64,000 bases of DNA, taken from assembly GCA_037074765.1 (NCBI GenBank), contig JBAMDO010000193.1, positions 1-64,000 on the forward strand. Direction: 5' to 3'. The translations under genes were made by a program, and so were the position numbers. This DNA comes from Mansonella perstans. Lineage: Eukaryota; Nematoda; Chromadorea; Rhabditida; Onchocercidae. The notes under the pieces were generated by a model, which worked only from the letters and a program-made list of their open reading frames with translations, was not told the origin of the DNA and searched no databases. Below, one piece after another: positions 40,201 through 53,700 of the stretch (the first letter of the stretch is position 1; every line of letters begins with the position of its first letter).

Positions 40201-41154
40201 ACTAGGTTAGTTGAAATTTAAAATCTAGATTACATTTCGCTATTCCCTTATATATCATTTGTTTTTGTTATGCTTAAACGTTTAAATAACATTTTCAGAA
40301 ATCAGTAAGCCGAAAGCTGAACAACAGAAGCAGGATTCTATTGCAGTAGAAGAGGAATTTCCTGAAGAAAAAAATTCGTTATTGTCTGTGTATGTTTTTC
40401 TTTATTTATATAGTAATTAAATTTGCCCATAGCTTTTATATCAGGAATTATTACAGCAAATTGCATAATTTAATGAAGTTGTTTGAACATATTTCATTTT
40501 ATATTTCTTTTTTAATTTCTTAATTTAATCATATTCAAAATTGCATGCAGTGGGGATTCCGGAGAAACAGTAATGAAGAGAAAAGGAGTACAATGGGATG
40601 ATGAAGTTGCAGAAAATCTTGAGAGACGAGATTTTTCGGACAGTGATAGTAAGCTTATTTATGATGATGATCAACCGGAACCAAGAGTTCAAGTAAATTT
40701 TTTCGATTCATAATCTTTATTCATTCTATCATGACAATCGCATTATTAAGTATCTTTATTTAATTACTTCAGGTACTTGGTACTTATGAGGTATATCGTG
40801 ATCCACGACAGCTACGTCTGATTGAGCTGGAAGCAAAGCAGCATGCAGCAAGAGAAGCAAAAGTAAATTTTTTTAGTTTAAAAAAAATGAACGGTATATG
40901 GACTTCACTGTTGGTTTTTATGTTGTCAATTCATGGTAAATAGTGAGAAATGAGTCTTGAGAAATTGTAGCAGAAATTTGAAACAATTTTTTCGAAGTTG
41001 ATTTTTACTACGTTTTTAGATTGATGGTTCAAAATTAGGATTCCGCGATAAAATGCAATTATTTGCGGAGCAAATCGGTGAGAAAACTCTGAAGGATCGT
41101 TACAAAGCATCTACTATACAGCGTGAAATCGAACAAACAATGGATGATTTCTGA
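19205..41154 (+). CDS. afd-1: Afadin (AF-6/canoe) orthologue
   Basis: Thirty-three exons: 19205-19318, 20038-20183, 20278-20440, 20691-20772, 21264-21419, 22508-22662, 22919-23259, 23439-23625, 23711-23806, 26825-27195, 27836-27972, 28194-28393, 28899-29130, 29590-29764, 30136-30310, 30730-30925, 31211-31270, 31414-31529, 33538-33630, 34369-34446, 35950-36015, 36403-36476, 36989-37139, 37649-37724, 38101-38183, 38458-38613, 38685-39017, 39342-39704, 39923-40205, 40299-40389, 40551-40692, 40773-40862, 41020-41154 (about 1771 aa). Domains in afadin order: RA1 (about 38-137, HGVMRFYFQ, CIRVSSTATT), RA2 (about 224-325), FHA (about 385-480), DIL (about 655-1020, RRCRLNAALTIQLFSQL), PDZ (about 1067-1165, GIGLSIVAAQG), polyQ-rich linker, coiled-coil-like RRDELNAQLDELESK, and the conserved FRDKMQLFAEQ end. 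Family role: a junctional scaffold binding Ras/Rap, nectin-type receptors and actin. Uncertain points: the 23259/23439 junction and the 26825 acceptor. Confidence 0.93.
21780..22150 (+). mobile_element. Possible tRNA-derived SINE-like insertion in an afadin intron
   Basis: Inside the intron 21420-22507, a polymerase III A-box-like TGGTGTAGTGGG (21827-21838) is followed about 30 bases later by a B-box-like TGATTTCGGTCCCC (21869-21882). The surrounding few hundred bases are clearly less AT-rich than the rest of the intron. The T-arm stem does not pair well, so this is not an intact tRNA gene. The element ends are guesses. Confidence 0.35.
23807..26824 (+). other. Long afadin intron
   Basis: A 3.0 kb intron between the FHA-ending exon (donor TGG|GTCAGT) and the exon encoding the Thr-rich linker. 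It is AT-rich with long T runs (about 25768-25792 and 26588-26604). I see no coding exon or recognisable element in it. Confidence 0.6.
27034..27130 (+). repeat. In-frame ACT/ACC repeat encoding a Thr/Asn-rich linker
   Basis: A degenerate trinucleotide tract in the afadin exon 26825-27195 encodes repeated TTATTT/TTTTT and NNNN blocks between the FHA and DIL domains. It stays in frame and is flanked by well-formed coding sequence. Confidence 0.8.
31530..33537 (+). other. Afadin intron between DIL and PDZ coding exons
   Basis: A 2.0 kb intron joining LQKLP to SKEPVKLEM in phase, matching the spacing seen in afadins. It holds a coding-like block at 31611-31702 (see findings), a short GT-rich run at about 32310-32331, and a TTAAAGGTCATC motif near 32880. 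No other exon is supported. Confidence 0.6.
38544..38919 (+). repeat. CAA and CAG tracts encoding polyglutamine in afadin
   Basis: Seven CAA codons at 38544-38564 (exon 38458-38613) and a mixed CAG/CAA tract at about 38878-38919 (exon 38685-39017) encode Q7 and Q7-H-Q6 runs in the disordered region after the PDZ domain. Confidence 0.85.
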
Positions 41155-41182
41155 AATTCTTCCCTGAAAATTGAACTTGGTT

Positions 41183-41188
41183 AATAAA
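41183..41188 (+). terminator. afd-1: Afadin poly(A) signal
   Basis: AATAAA 28 nt after the afadin TGA (41152-41154). The closeness suits a short nematode 3' UTR; other AATAAA-like copies occur further on. Confidence 0.55.
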
Positions 41189-44057
41189 TATAATGTAACA
41201 TTTATAAATGAATTATGCATGAATTGTTTTTTTTATGAGAAAAACGAAAATTGTTGAAGATATTTGATAGTAATTATGGTTGACACACAAAAAAAGAAGA
41301 TATACTTAGGTATCATCATAGCATCATTGATAAAAACATTCTTTTTTTGATCATTTGTTTTTGTTATTGTTATTTCATTTGTTGTTAATAGTTTATGTTT
41401 AGAAGAAAAACGAAAGTGTGTAAATAAATAACTTTTCAAATGAAATTTCAAAATAACATTGAATTATTTAGCATACTGCGAATACTGAGACTTACTTTAG
41501 AAGCAAGGCATTTAGCATTATTAAAATTTTAAAAAAAAAGCAAAAAATTTATTGATGATTTTGTTTTTTGTGAGGTGTTTTTCTTTTTTATTTGTTTTCC
41601 TAATTATTATCATTCCTAATTATTTATCACATTCTCACCTAAATAGTTAATTATTAGTAAGTTTGATAGTTTTGTATTTTGAAAATCGATATTTTGAAAT
41701 TTTGCAGAAATATTATTGCCTTTCCGGAAAAAACATTGTTGATTTTATGATTTATGGCCTGTAAATATATCATTTGAAAAAATTTCACTATGTTCTCAAA
41801 AATTTTCAGCTTTATTGTTGATAATTCTGCGTTGCTTATACATTTTATATGCTTTTTATATTATTTATTTAGCATTTATTAGTAATATTAATTGTTTTTA
41901 AATCCCTCTCTTTCTTTCTCTCTCGCTTTCTTCCTCTTCTCTTTCTCTCATATTATTTATCTCACACGTGGGTCTCACACGCGTTCTTATGAATTATTTT
42001 TTTGTTTAAATTTTTTTTATTGCTATTATGGATTTTATAATTCAGAAATATATGATATATTGATATTTTCTTTCTATGATCATTTTATTAGTATTTTGCA
42101 ATATTTTGAAATTATTTTAATTCATTTTTCATTTAACCATAAGCACAGTGGTTCGTTTTTTTCTTTGTACATATATTTTTTTAAATTCATTTCTGTTTTT
42201 CCTCCTGTAGCTCTCTCTATATGCATATATTTGTTTAAAAATTGCAAAGTGGTTTTTTGAAAATTTTCAAAAAGATCGGGAGATATTGCAGAAAAATATC
42301 GAAGTTTTGCTGAAATGAATTATTGATTTAGCATCGAGAGTTTTCTTGAGAGTAAATGAATGTTTCGCTTAAAGATTAATGAAGTTTTTGTCATTTAGAA
42401 ATAAAAGTCGAATGAATTTTGTTATATGCGATTTTTGATTGAAACATTCTGTTGGAATTTTAATGAATTCTTTTGAATAACAATAACAAAAGTAAACAAC
42501 TGCTAACAATATTTGAATATATCTGGGAAACATATGCATATACATGAATACCTGGAAGGAATAAATTAAAAATTGAAAAATGGAATTTCTCTTATATTTT
42601 ATTTTTCTTTTTTTTTCCTCATTTTTTTTGTTAAGTGAACTTCTATATCATAACATTCCTAACTAGCTAACCTACCGTATATCAACCTTTTGTCAGCAAT
42701 TCAATTTTGTTTTTCGGCTATTTGCAAAAAAAAAAGCCAATATAACTTAAAGGTAGGTAATTTTGCCTTTTTTTAAATTTTTTTGCAGAATTGCTTAGAA
42801 ATTTTCTCGATCAACATAGTGATACTGTAAAAGAAGGCGTGAAAAAAATGTAGCATTGATTGGTTTATTTTTTTGTTCATTATCTCATATCATCTAGGAT
42901 TTTCAAATTACCGTTCTCTTACTTTACTATACTCTTATTCCTACTGTATATGCTATCTTTTCATTGTCCAAATTCTTCATTCTGTTATGTGCGGGAAAGA
43001 GAGAATTGATAAAAAATGATGATAATTGTTAAATTTTTATTTCTTTTTAACTTTCCCTCCAAAATTCCAATAATGTCATACTGTGTGGGATACAATGTGT
43101 ACATGCTGTATGCAAGTTAGAATACAGTATGCTAGAAAAATAGTACAAAACAGTAAACATACATCATGCATATGTTATTTAAAATATGCATAACAATACC
43201 TTAATACAGTTATATACAAACATAAAAAAACTAATGCCAAGAAATTCTCAAGAATTTAATTAGCAAATTTCATAGTGCTGAACATTTAATCAGTAGAATG
43301 AAGAAAGATATGCTATGTTAATTTGAAATTAATTGCCTAAAAAATTTTTACAATTGCTTAAATGTTGGGATATTTAATTGAAATTCAAATTAATTATTTC
43401 GTTTGAGTTTCAAAAATAATTTCCTAATTGTCAATAGTACATTTATTTTCTTGTCATTAAACTGTTTCCGCTCAGTTTTAAATTTTTTGAAAAAATTTTA
43501 AATCAATTTCAAATGAAGAATAATAATAAATAAAGTTTTGAAATTTTATTAATAAACAAAAAATCATCTGGAATCAATTAATTCCAAATCATTAAAAAAA
43601 TTATCCAATATTAAATTAATAGATCTAATTATTATTTAGCTTTGTCAGGTAATTTCAATTACAATTATTTTATTTTTTAAATCAATTTCAAATCAGCAAT
43701 AATAATAAATAAAGATCATTAATTACTAAGTTGTTATTATTGATTGCTAATTTTTGGAAAATTAAAAGAAAGAAATGGAGTTAATTATGCTATAAAGTGT
43801 TTTTAAGTAACTGACATCAATAAAAAAAAGAAAAAAACCATTAAAACGATGCAAATTTTAAAACGACACATTCATAGTATTTACTTAATAATCGATTTAT
43901 ATTATGAAATTCATTTCGAATTTATTATTGAAGAAATAAATTAATGGTTAAAATCACAGATTGCATGACGAGTGCAATGTATCATCAGTGGGTGTAAGGG
44001 TAATAATGAAACATTCTTCCATTCATTGAGATTAATTATCGGAAAAAGAAAATGAAT

Positions 44058-44330
44058 GAGATTTGATTGGAATATATGAAATTTCATAAATTTTTACTAA
44101 CAAGGCATATGTATTTATTATGTCATTAATTGGTAATTATTTTATTATTTACTTATTATTAATTTTTGAAATTGAAAGTTGAAATGAAATTGAATCAGAT
44201 TTGATTGAAATAATGAAATTTCATAAATTTTTATTAACAGTGCATGTATGTTCATCTTATATTATTAATTACTAATTATATTATTAATCACTAAGTTATT
44301 GTTATGAATTACTAATTTTTGGAATTGAAA
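44058..44330. repeat. Two-copy tandem duplication, about 139-base unit
   Basis: The block containing GATTTGATTG, then GAAATTTCATAAATTTTTA, a CATGTAT-like part and ATTAATTTTTG...GAAATTGAAA recurs with an offset of about 139 bases. Copies differ by scattered changes. Confidence 0.65.
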
Positions 44331-44740
44331 ATTGAAATTTCAATGCTTTTCAATTTAAAACGTATAAAAATTTCAAATAAAATATAAAAATCAAATAAAA
44401 ATTAGCTGAAAAAAGATTTTTCAAATGTAACAAGATTAAAAGGAAAAAAAATAAAATTATTTGAAACAAATAAATTACTTCCATACATATATGTTCTGTC
44501 CTCTTTCGCCTAATCAATTGATTAATTAATAATGAATAAAAGTCTAATACTTAGATATAACTAATTAATTTAGCTTCTTAAATTTTCATTTTTCCTCTCA
44601 TTTTTTCCCCTATGAACATAAAAATTATAAAATTTTCATTAATGTCAAACATATTTGAAAAAAATGCACTAAAATGATAGTAGTACAGAAATGACCCGCA
44701 AATTAATTTGAAATAAATGGAATTAAGTTTATAAATTTAG

Positions 44741-47700
44741 CTACAAGTAGATTTGAGTTGGTCGATAATTATTAGTTTTTGATTGATTGAATTTATCCAG
44801 AAATGATGATGATTGTGACAGATCTTCTACCTATAACGATAATATATTAATGAATATACATTTACCTGTGTTTTTATCCTGTTGAATTATAGTTTAAAAA
44901 AAATCAAAATAATCTTATGAATCGATATTAAATTTAAAGAATTTATTAATTTAATAAGTTTCAAATTTTTTTTCATAGTTTAACTTGAAATGAATGAATG
45001 CATTTTTTTTAGCATTTGAAATGATTTAAAATGTTTTTACACAATTATATGAATTAAATATTTTTTACTGAATATTGATGATATCTCTAATAGTATTTGG
45101 GGATTAAATTATTAAATTAAATCAAAAATTGATAATGAAATTGAAATAGTTAAAATACAAACTAGAAGTGATATAGGTGAATCAGCAAATCGCTGCAGTG
45201 GTAATGTAGCTGTGTTAAATTTTGATATTGATTCGTATGCATTAATAATGCTCGATGATGGTGATGATAATCTGAAAATTTTTTGATTAAAATTTAGATT
45301 AAACTTAACTTGTAGTAATTTAAAAGCAATTAATAAATGTGATTTAAAAAAGTTTTATTATTGTTTTATTTAATTCAAATTCAATAAAAAGGTTTTTTTT
45401 TTTAAATTTATCATTGTTCATTGTGCTACTTGCATTTATTCGATCTTTGCATCTGTGTATTATGAATTTCATTAATTAGTAAAAATTTTTAAACAAACAA
45501 TTTTGCATTTTACAATAATTCATTTGATTTTATATGCAATTAAGGAAGTAGTAGTAAATGAAGAACAAGCCTAGGTATCATTAAATGCAAAACTTGCCCT
45601 GGTATCATTATATGTCGGAAATCGGTCTAGCAATACTTTCATTTTTTTGAAGTATAAATTTATGCTACCATTATATGTCCTCTTACGCAATTGAGATAAT
45701 AATATGGTAGTGAGTGGTAAATTAACATCCATACCTGGTACCATAGATTGGTTGTGGTGTAGTGGTGGTAAATGATGATGTAAATGATGATTTGCCTTTC
45801 TTTGGTAGTTTCCAACGATAATAAAAATTCCCAACAAAAAAACCAATAAATATTGCTAGTGTTGCAATTGCAGCACAAAGTATTGGTATGAAGAAGTTAT
45901 GCTCAACGAGTGGATAAGTAGTTGATTCTATAAAAAATTCTAGAAAATTTTTTCAAATCAGAAATCAGAAATTTTTGATTATTCATAATTTTTCTCATTT
46001 AATTTACAGAAATGAAATTTTTCAATTTTTAAAAAAAGTTTAAAGAAAAAATTTTTTTTTGTATAATAAATTGATTTTGGAAAAAAAAGTTTTGAAATTT
46101 TTCATAAATTTCATTTATTTCAAAGAAATTCAAATTTTGAATAAATTTTTGCGAAAAAAATAAGAAACCTGCTGTTATATGGAATGAAGCTGAATCACTA
46201 CTGGAACTACTGGATGCACAAACTGGAATTGTTTTCTCCTCATTATTACATGTACAATTTTTACTGCTTGCTGCTGGAGATTTTGATGATGGAATAATAT
46301 ATGATACATCTTAAAAAGAATGAAGATTAATTATCAGTAATACAGTAATCTATCATTTCAGTGATAAAATAATCCGGCATTTTAGTAATGCAGTATATCT
46401 GAATATTTTTTTACTAAAAAAATTGTTACTTATCATTTGTTATGATATATTATAGTAATTCAAAAATCAATTAATTCTAAATTCAGATTTAGATATTATT
46501 CCAATAGATATTGGATGTAATTTTAACTGTCAAAAAACATTTAGAACTTTGAATGGTTTCCTAAGAGTTAATTAGCTAGTTACTTGACCAGAAAAGTTAT
46601 TTAAATATAACATAGTGAACTAAAATTGTTTTAAATTTCAATTAATTACCTTGTAAAGGTTGTTCATTTTCAATTATAATTGATGGTACAATATCAAAAT
46701 TGAAGAAATGCTGAAGCTCGGTAAAAGCACCACAACCACTTGTTTCTCCCGTTATAATTTCTTGTTCATAAATCCTGAAATAATAAGAAATTCATTTATC
46801 AATTAGCTAATTGATTAATTAATCAACTAACCAAACAGTTGTAATTTCATTTATAAATTTTGAAAAAAAAAATTTTTGAAGTTTTATGACAAATACATTA
46901 TCGACATATGTAATATTAGTTTTTTTTATCATTTTTTTTGCTTAAAATAAAATAAGCTTGCTCATCATTATTTCGCTATGACCTTTGAGCTTTGCCTTAT
47001 TTTTGAATGTATTTTGACCATTTCAGTACTTACTGTCACACAATTAATCACCGATAGTTTGCATGTAATAATTGCGATACTCTGACTTTCAACCTCTTAC
47101 AATATTGTTAAAAATAATCTCTATACAGGTTAAATAATGACAAGTTGATCAAAAGAATCACTATATAATATACCTACCCATTGAAATTATCATCATTTAA
47201 TTGAACACATTTCTTAGTTTCTAAATCCCACGCGCAATATGGATCACGCAAACCAACGCAATCCACACACGTATCAAATCGATTACATTGCGCAAGTGGA
47301 ACACGTATAACGGAACGTTCACTAACAGCTATTAAATAATGTTTAACGTCAGATAAACTGTTCATGTTACCATGATATAACATCATATTTCGAATTGGTT
47401 CCTGTAAAAAAAAAAAGGAATTTCAATACCTTATACAACCATGACCTTTCACCTTTTCAGAAAAATTTTAAACTTGCTGAAAGTTTTCGTTCTTCCAACT
47501 TTTAATTTGATAATGAAATTTTTTGCTGTGAAGTTTATTTTTTGAACTTACATTAGTAATTTGAAATGTGCAAATATGATAGGATGGTTGCTTTGTGGTA
47601 GCTTTGGTACCAGCCAAATTTACCATTTTAAAAATATTACCACGATCGGTACCAATATACATAACATCATACAAATTTCCATCAATTGCTTTTACCTACA

Positions 47701-50700
47701 AAATCAATTATGAAATTTCACAAACGATTTGGCATTTCCCTTTTCCCAAAAAGAAAATTTTGATTTTTTTCCCATCAAATTTAATTGGACATAAATTGAT
47801 TGATTAATTAGTTAATTGATTGATCAATAAATCAATTATTACCTGAGCATCAATGACAATTTGCGTAAAATGATCCGAACCCGAGTGTATTGCAATTGGT
47901 GCACCAAAATAATTTGGTATTGCTTCATTCATTAATGGATTAGCTCGGGCAAATGCTACTATTTCTTCGGGTAGCAAACGAGAATTGTTAGTGCACTTAC
48001 CTTAAACAAAAAATTTTTTGAAAATATGTAAATTTAAAACTCTAAAAGAATTTCGAGATTTTTTATTAAATGCCTTTAAAATGATCGGTCATGTAATGTA
48101 GTGCCATTGGTTGAGTTACAAAAAATTGTTCACTCGATCTAGTTCTTGATCTAATTTTAATTTATAAATCCTTCAAACTTGATCTAATTTCGTGTTTTAA
48201 AGAAAAAAATTTTTGATTTAATTATAAATTGCAATTCTAATCCTATGCTACGAAACTTTTAACTTAAGCTTAACATGAACTATAAAAAAAAAAAAAAAAA
48301 AAAAAAAACTCCGATTTAACTTAACTTTAGCTTGATTTAATTCAAATCACAAAATTACCAATTTAAATCAATTTCTGAATCATCAAATCCCTAACTTGAT
48401 CTAATGTTAGAATTTAATATCAAGTGCATCACGAGGTAAAATTAGATTTACCAGGTCGATATTTTAATGTATCAGTGTTAAGTGTACTCTTCCATAGTGA
48501 TTGTAAATTGTTCCTTTGATCACCGTATTTCGATTGCATGAAAACATCGTTAATTTGTTGAAGATCAAAGACACAAATAGCTGATGATGAGATGCCAGCC
48601 AATGGACTACGAAATACCGCATAGACTAATTGTTGTTTGGTCGTCGATAAATAAAGACTATTTACTGGTGGTGCAATTGCCTCAATCTGAAATGGCCAGA
48701 TTAAGCTTGGCTAAAAAACAATATTACAAAGGCAAACAACAAATAACCATTGGTCCTTTTATAAAAATTCCATAAGTTTAATTTTAAGGCACTTTAAATT
48801 ATTCAGCTCTTAATTTAAAAAACTTTTAAATTCAATTTGATCAAATTTATGAATTCAAAAATTTCGACTGTATCAATTAGTGCCGTAGCCGGGACAGCTC
48901 ACGTGACAGTGATTCGTTCTCTGTCACTTTTTGGCAAGTTATCCCTTCAAGCGCAACAACAACATGCACTGAGAGCGATGAATCCAAATTTCAAGCAAGA
49001 CTTATCATTATTTTTCGATAAATTTAATAAATTTAAATAAACTTAAAACTCAATTTAAATAAATCTGAAAAATAAAAAATACAATTATAATTGAATTATA
49101 ACTGTGATATACAGTTAAAAAAAATAATGAAAATAATAATTCCAAATTTTTTTTAAAATTTTTTTGATAATTTTTTTCTTTTTTACGTCACATATAAGCA
49201 AACCTGATCGAAGTAAAATGGATAATGGCCTGGTATGGAACAATTTAGCCGAGCTTTTATAAATGATGTCCATTCATTGGAATATGGCCTTGGACCACCG
49301 TTATCTGATCGACAAAGCCTAGCAACACGTGAATACATAGCACTATCGCCAAGTGATTCATGTTCTACTGCTTGTTCACGAAGCCAAATGTATACATACT
49401 GTAAAATTTTGACATGAAATTATTTTCATTTGCAGAAATATACTAGTAAATCAAATTTAATAAATTAAATGAAGTAGCAATTATTTTTCGTTTAATTACT
49501 CTTTTCCTTTTTTAATATTATGAATTTATAATCCTTTAGATTTCTCTGCAATTTTTGGTCTATTGAAATTTGTGAGTCTAAAAGAGTTCCGAAATGTTTC
49601 CGGAATAAATCCAGGAAACAAAATATTGATTTATTGCTGAGTGATAAAATTATTAAAATTTATTTTAGCTCTCGAAAGAAACTTAACGTTTCAGAAATAC
49701 TGCAATCAAGTGGAGAAAGAAAGTAATAGTTAATAAAAGAAAAATTCTGTTTTTATCGAACTTTTTTTTGGATTATTATTTTACTTGTATAATAAAATGT
49801 CTGAAAATTTAAGTTTTTTCTCTTTTATTCAAAAATAGAAAAAAAAAATCCACGCGCCCAGTTTAGGAGGAAAAAACCGGTGAAGAACTGGTTTTTTCTC
49901 CGGGATTAATTGTTATTGTTCGTCTAACGGAATCGCAGCAGGCATTCTTTTATATCCAATTTTACATTTTATTCGTTAATTTTATTATTTAAAAATTGTA
50001 AACGAAGAAGGAAAAAGAAACGGACGGATAACAAAACCAACTAAAAACTACTTTTGTTGAAAAATCAATTAAAAAAAAAAATTTCGAAACTTTTTTTTTA
50101 ATTTGAAATTTATAAATTGACGAATGTAAGTATATGGAAAATTGCTTTGAGAGTTTTTGCTTAAAAGCAAAATTAATTTTTTTTTTAATTTAACAACGGA
50201 AAAAAGAAATAAAAAGGAAGATATAAAAAGACGTAAAGAAGTATTAATAGTAAGAGAAGTATAAAAAGAACGTGAACGTAAAGAATTTACATAATGTGTA
50301 TATTAAGCGTAAAAGAACATGAAAAAAAAGAGCAGCTTGAAGAGAACTATGGATAAATATCACATAAGAAAAGTAATGTAAAAAAGATATAAGAAAAGAA
50401 TGAGTGAGCCAAATTTTATTGAAATTTAAATTTACATTCTAACATTTCCATTATTTTTCGAATACACACTTTACTTACTTCACTATCACGAAATGACCCG
50501 ACAAAATGTGGTTCATTCAGGAATTTCACATCATTACGTTCCGTACGTATACCCAGATCATCAATTTTTGTAATATTACGTCGATGTATCAATGGATCAG
50601 CACCGGAAAAGTCGGACACTGCAAAAATTTTAAACCCAATGAAATCAATGAAAACAAATTAATTGGCCTTAACTGCAAAATTATAATATGAATATGAAAC

Positions 50701-53700
50701 ATACAATGATTGAAAAAACTTTTTCACTTTCGAAACAATAATAAAGTTTAATTTTTGAAAAATTACACCAAAATTATTGAAATTCCAAAAATTGTTTATT
50801 AAATTTTGAAATTTCAAAAATTAATTGCATCACATTATTATATTCTGAAATTATTACAAAAGTTTCATTAGATTTGAAAAAAAATCATAAATGATTACTT
50901 TTTTTTTCTTTTATTTTACAACATTCATAAAGATAAAATAAAAAAATAGTAAAATTCAATGATTGAATTAAATATGAAATTAATTTTGAAAAGTACGTAG
51001 TAATTAATTTGGCGAACCAAAAAAAATTTTTTACAAAATTTGAATTAATTTTTTATGTACCATTTGATTAATTTTTTTTTAATTTTTAAATGATTTCCAA
51101 TTTTTTTTTATGAAATAATTTTTTTTATGTTTTTATGTACCATTTGAAATATAGTTTGAAATAGGAAAATTTAAATTTGCAAATTTTTACACGATCATAT
51201 ATATAATAGTTGATCATTGTGAATGAATGAATGAATGAATGATTAACTTAAAATGCACTGAAGAATTCGAAACTTAAATCCAAATAATAATTTTAACTAA
51301 ATAATTTTTCAAATTCAAAAATATTTATTTCAAAACCATTAAAAACTTTTTTGTTTTCAATTAATAATATTTTGATGTTAATTTTGATAATTTAATAGGA
51401 ATTTAAACTTCGCGTTCTGTAAAATTGTAAATTTTGTAATTGAATGAAAATTGAAAACATTTGATTTTTCTTACAATCATTTTAATTTTTTCATTCATCT
51501 TTTTTTTAGAGTTTTCTTTTTCCCGCTATTTATGAATTATTTAAAAGTATCACTAATTTTGGTCAGATTTCTATCTGAATCAAATCGCAACTCTCTGAAG
51601 TGTTATCATAGTAAAAATGAAAAGGTCAGACAAAGTCAAAAAGGTCATGCAAAATGAAAATCAAGCGAAATGATAGAAATTTATTGTCGGCAAATTCAAA
51701 GGTCATATATCCATTGCAAAATTTCATCTTATTCAATTTTATTTTCCTGCTTTTTTTGGCCAAATAAAATTTTGATAAATTAAAAGTTTAAATTTTTTGA
51801 ATAATTTGAAATTGGAACAACTTATCAAACTTTTCGTACTAATTAAATTTCCGTTTAATATCATAATTTGCTAACAAATCCCACTTAACTTTTTTTTTCT
51901 TAAAAACGAAATATAAATACTTTCTCCATTGTTATTAGATGATGTCAATAACCACATGGCAGAAAGTGCCATTAATGATAAAATGGAATGGCTGAGCAAG
52001 CAATTAACAAAACTGACCGATCACGATTGGTCATCATTTTCTACTTCATTTGTTTAGTTTGTTGACCTTTCTCACAAATTGAGCAATTTGGACAAATGTA
52101 AGCGAAAAATGGACACTACCGAAAAAAAAGGGATCAAAAAAGATTTTCATTTAAAAATAAAAATAAAACGGAAAATTTAAAGTAAAAAAAAAATTTGAAA
52201 AATTTTAAACTTTTAATTTATTTAAAAAAACCGTCTCTAATGTTTCTTTTTCAAGTCCATTAATTAATAATCAATAAGTTTTAATAAATAATAAAAACTA
52301 AGCAATTTTTTTTCAAATCCCTTTTCAGCTAAACTTTGAATGAAACTTTGCTTCAGTCAGATTTTGTATCTTTTTGAAATAATTAATCATTTAATGTGTA
52401 AGTTTTTGCTAAAAACAAACAGTTCGTTTTCTTTGACAACAAAGTCAGAATTCGCAAACGAACAATTATATCATCAATTTAAATGAAATTTAAATTAAAA
52501 AAAAGTTCAGAAAAAGAAATTTCAAAAATATTTTAAAAAATAATTCCCAAATTTTACATTAAATTTTTGTATTTCGTCAATTTGAAATTTTTTGTTACGC
52601 TTAAATTCGCAGTAAAAGCAAAAGAAAAGACCGATTTTGAAATGGGTGACAAATTCTGCATAATTTAATTAAATTCTATCTATCGCATTAAATTGTGTTG
52701 CAAGAAAAAATTTCATTAAAATTAAACTTAAATTAAAAAATGAGTTTTTTAAATAAAATGCATAAATTTTTTCACAAACAAACTTCAACTAAGTACAATG
52801 AATTAAAAAAACCTTTTTCCAAATTAAAAATTTAATCGAATTGAAATTTTTGTTTGATAATTAATTAATTATTTTTGCTGGAAATGAAACTTTTGTCGCA
52901 AAATACTACGAGAATCTTTTCTTTTTAATTGTCACATTTTTTTTATTTTCAATTTTTTCAGTGTCACATTTTTTTAGTTTTTGGAATAAGAAAAATTTGG
53001 GGAGTGAGTTAAACATAAATTTTCTATAATGAATGAAATTTAATTTGTGTATTGCTTGCTGGGTGAGCATTTTCAAAAACAAATTTTGTTGGCTAAAAAT
53101 GAGAAAATTGTCGAAAATCTGTGTGGGAAATTTTGTCGTCATTTTTTGGACAGAAAAAAGGAGAGTTTGATGGCCAGTAATTTAGTTCACTTCCATTTAA
53201 AAATTTAATGTGAAAATTTTTCCAAGGTTAAACCAGAAAATATTATGGAAAGGTCATACATACAGCAAATGCACATTTGCATTTGGAAACGGAACAAAAA
53301 TCAATCCATGAAAGAATAGCTTTTGTTGAGAGAAATTTTGCTCCAAAAAGAAAATTATTAAAATTTTTTTTTTATCACCAAATGTCAAAGAAATTTTCCT
53401 TTCACTTTTTTTAATTTTTTTGTCAATTTGTTTGTAAAATAGGAAAAAATTATTTAAAAAAAAAACTTTTGGCAAAGAATAAATTAATTAATAAAATTTG
53501 TTTCAAAAGTTATTCCCTGTCCAAAAAAATGTTCATTTTAATTCAACAAAAAATAAACAAAAACACTTTTTCACAATAACAAGTGAAATTATTTCACAAT
53601 TTTTTTCATCACTAATTAATTAGGTAATCTTAAATTTTTTTTAAAAAAAAAAACTCTAATTAAAAGGAATTGGACAAATTTTCAAATCTATGCAAAAAAA

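Larger units (their letters stand above)
41155..44740. other. Intergenic region between converging afadin and semaphorin genes
   Basis: About 3.6 kb of AT-rich DNA with no supported exon. It includes a CT-rich run (about 41902-41950), two related segments with AATAATAATAAATAAAG near 43520 and 43700, and a tandem duplication of about 139 bases from 44058 to 44330. Confidence 0.6.

Noticed and set aside
48584..49040. Two plus-strand frames over the semaphorin exon 48452-48686 and its neighbouring intron
   Set aside because: The first overlaps a well-supported minus-strand exon; the second lies in the intron with no splice or family evidence.
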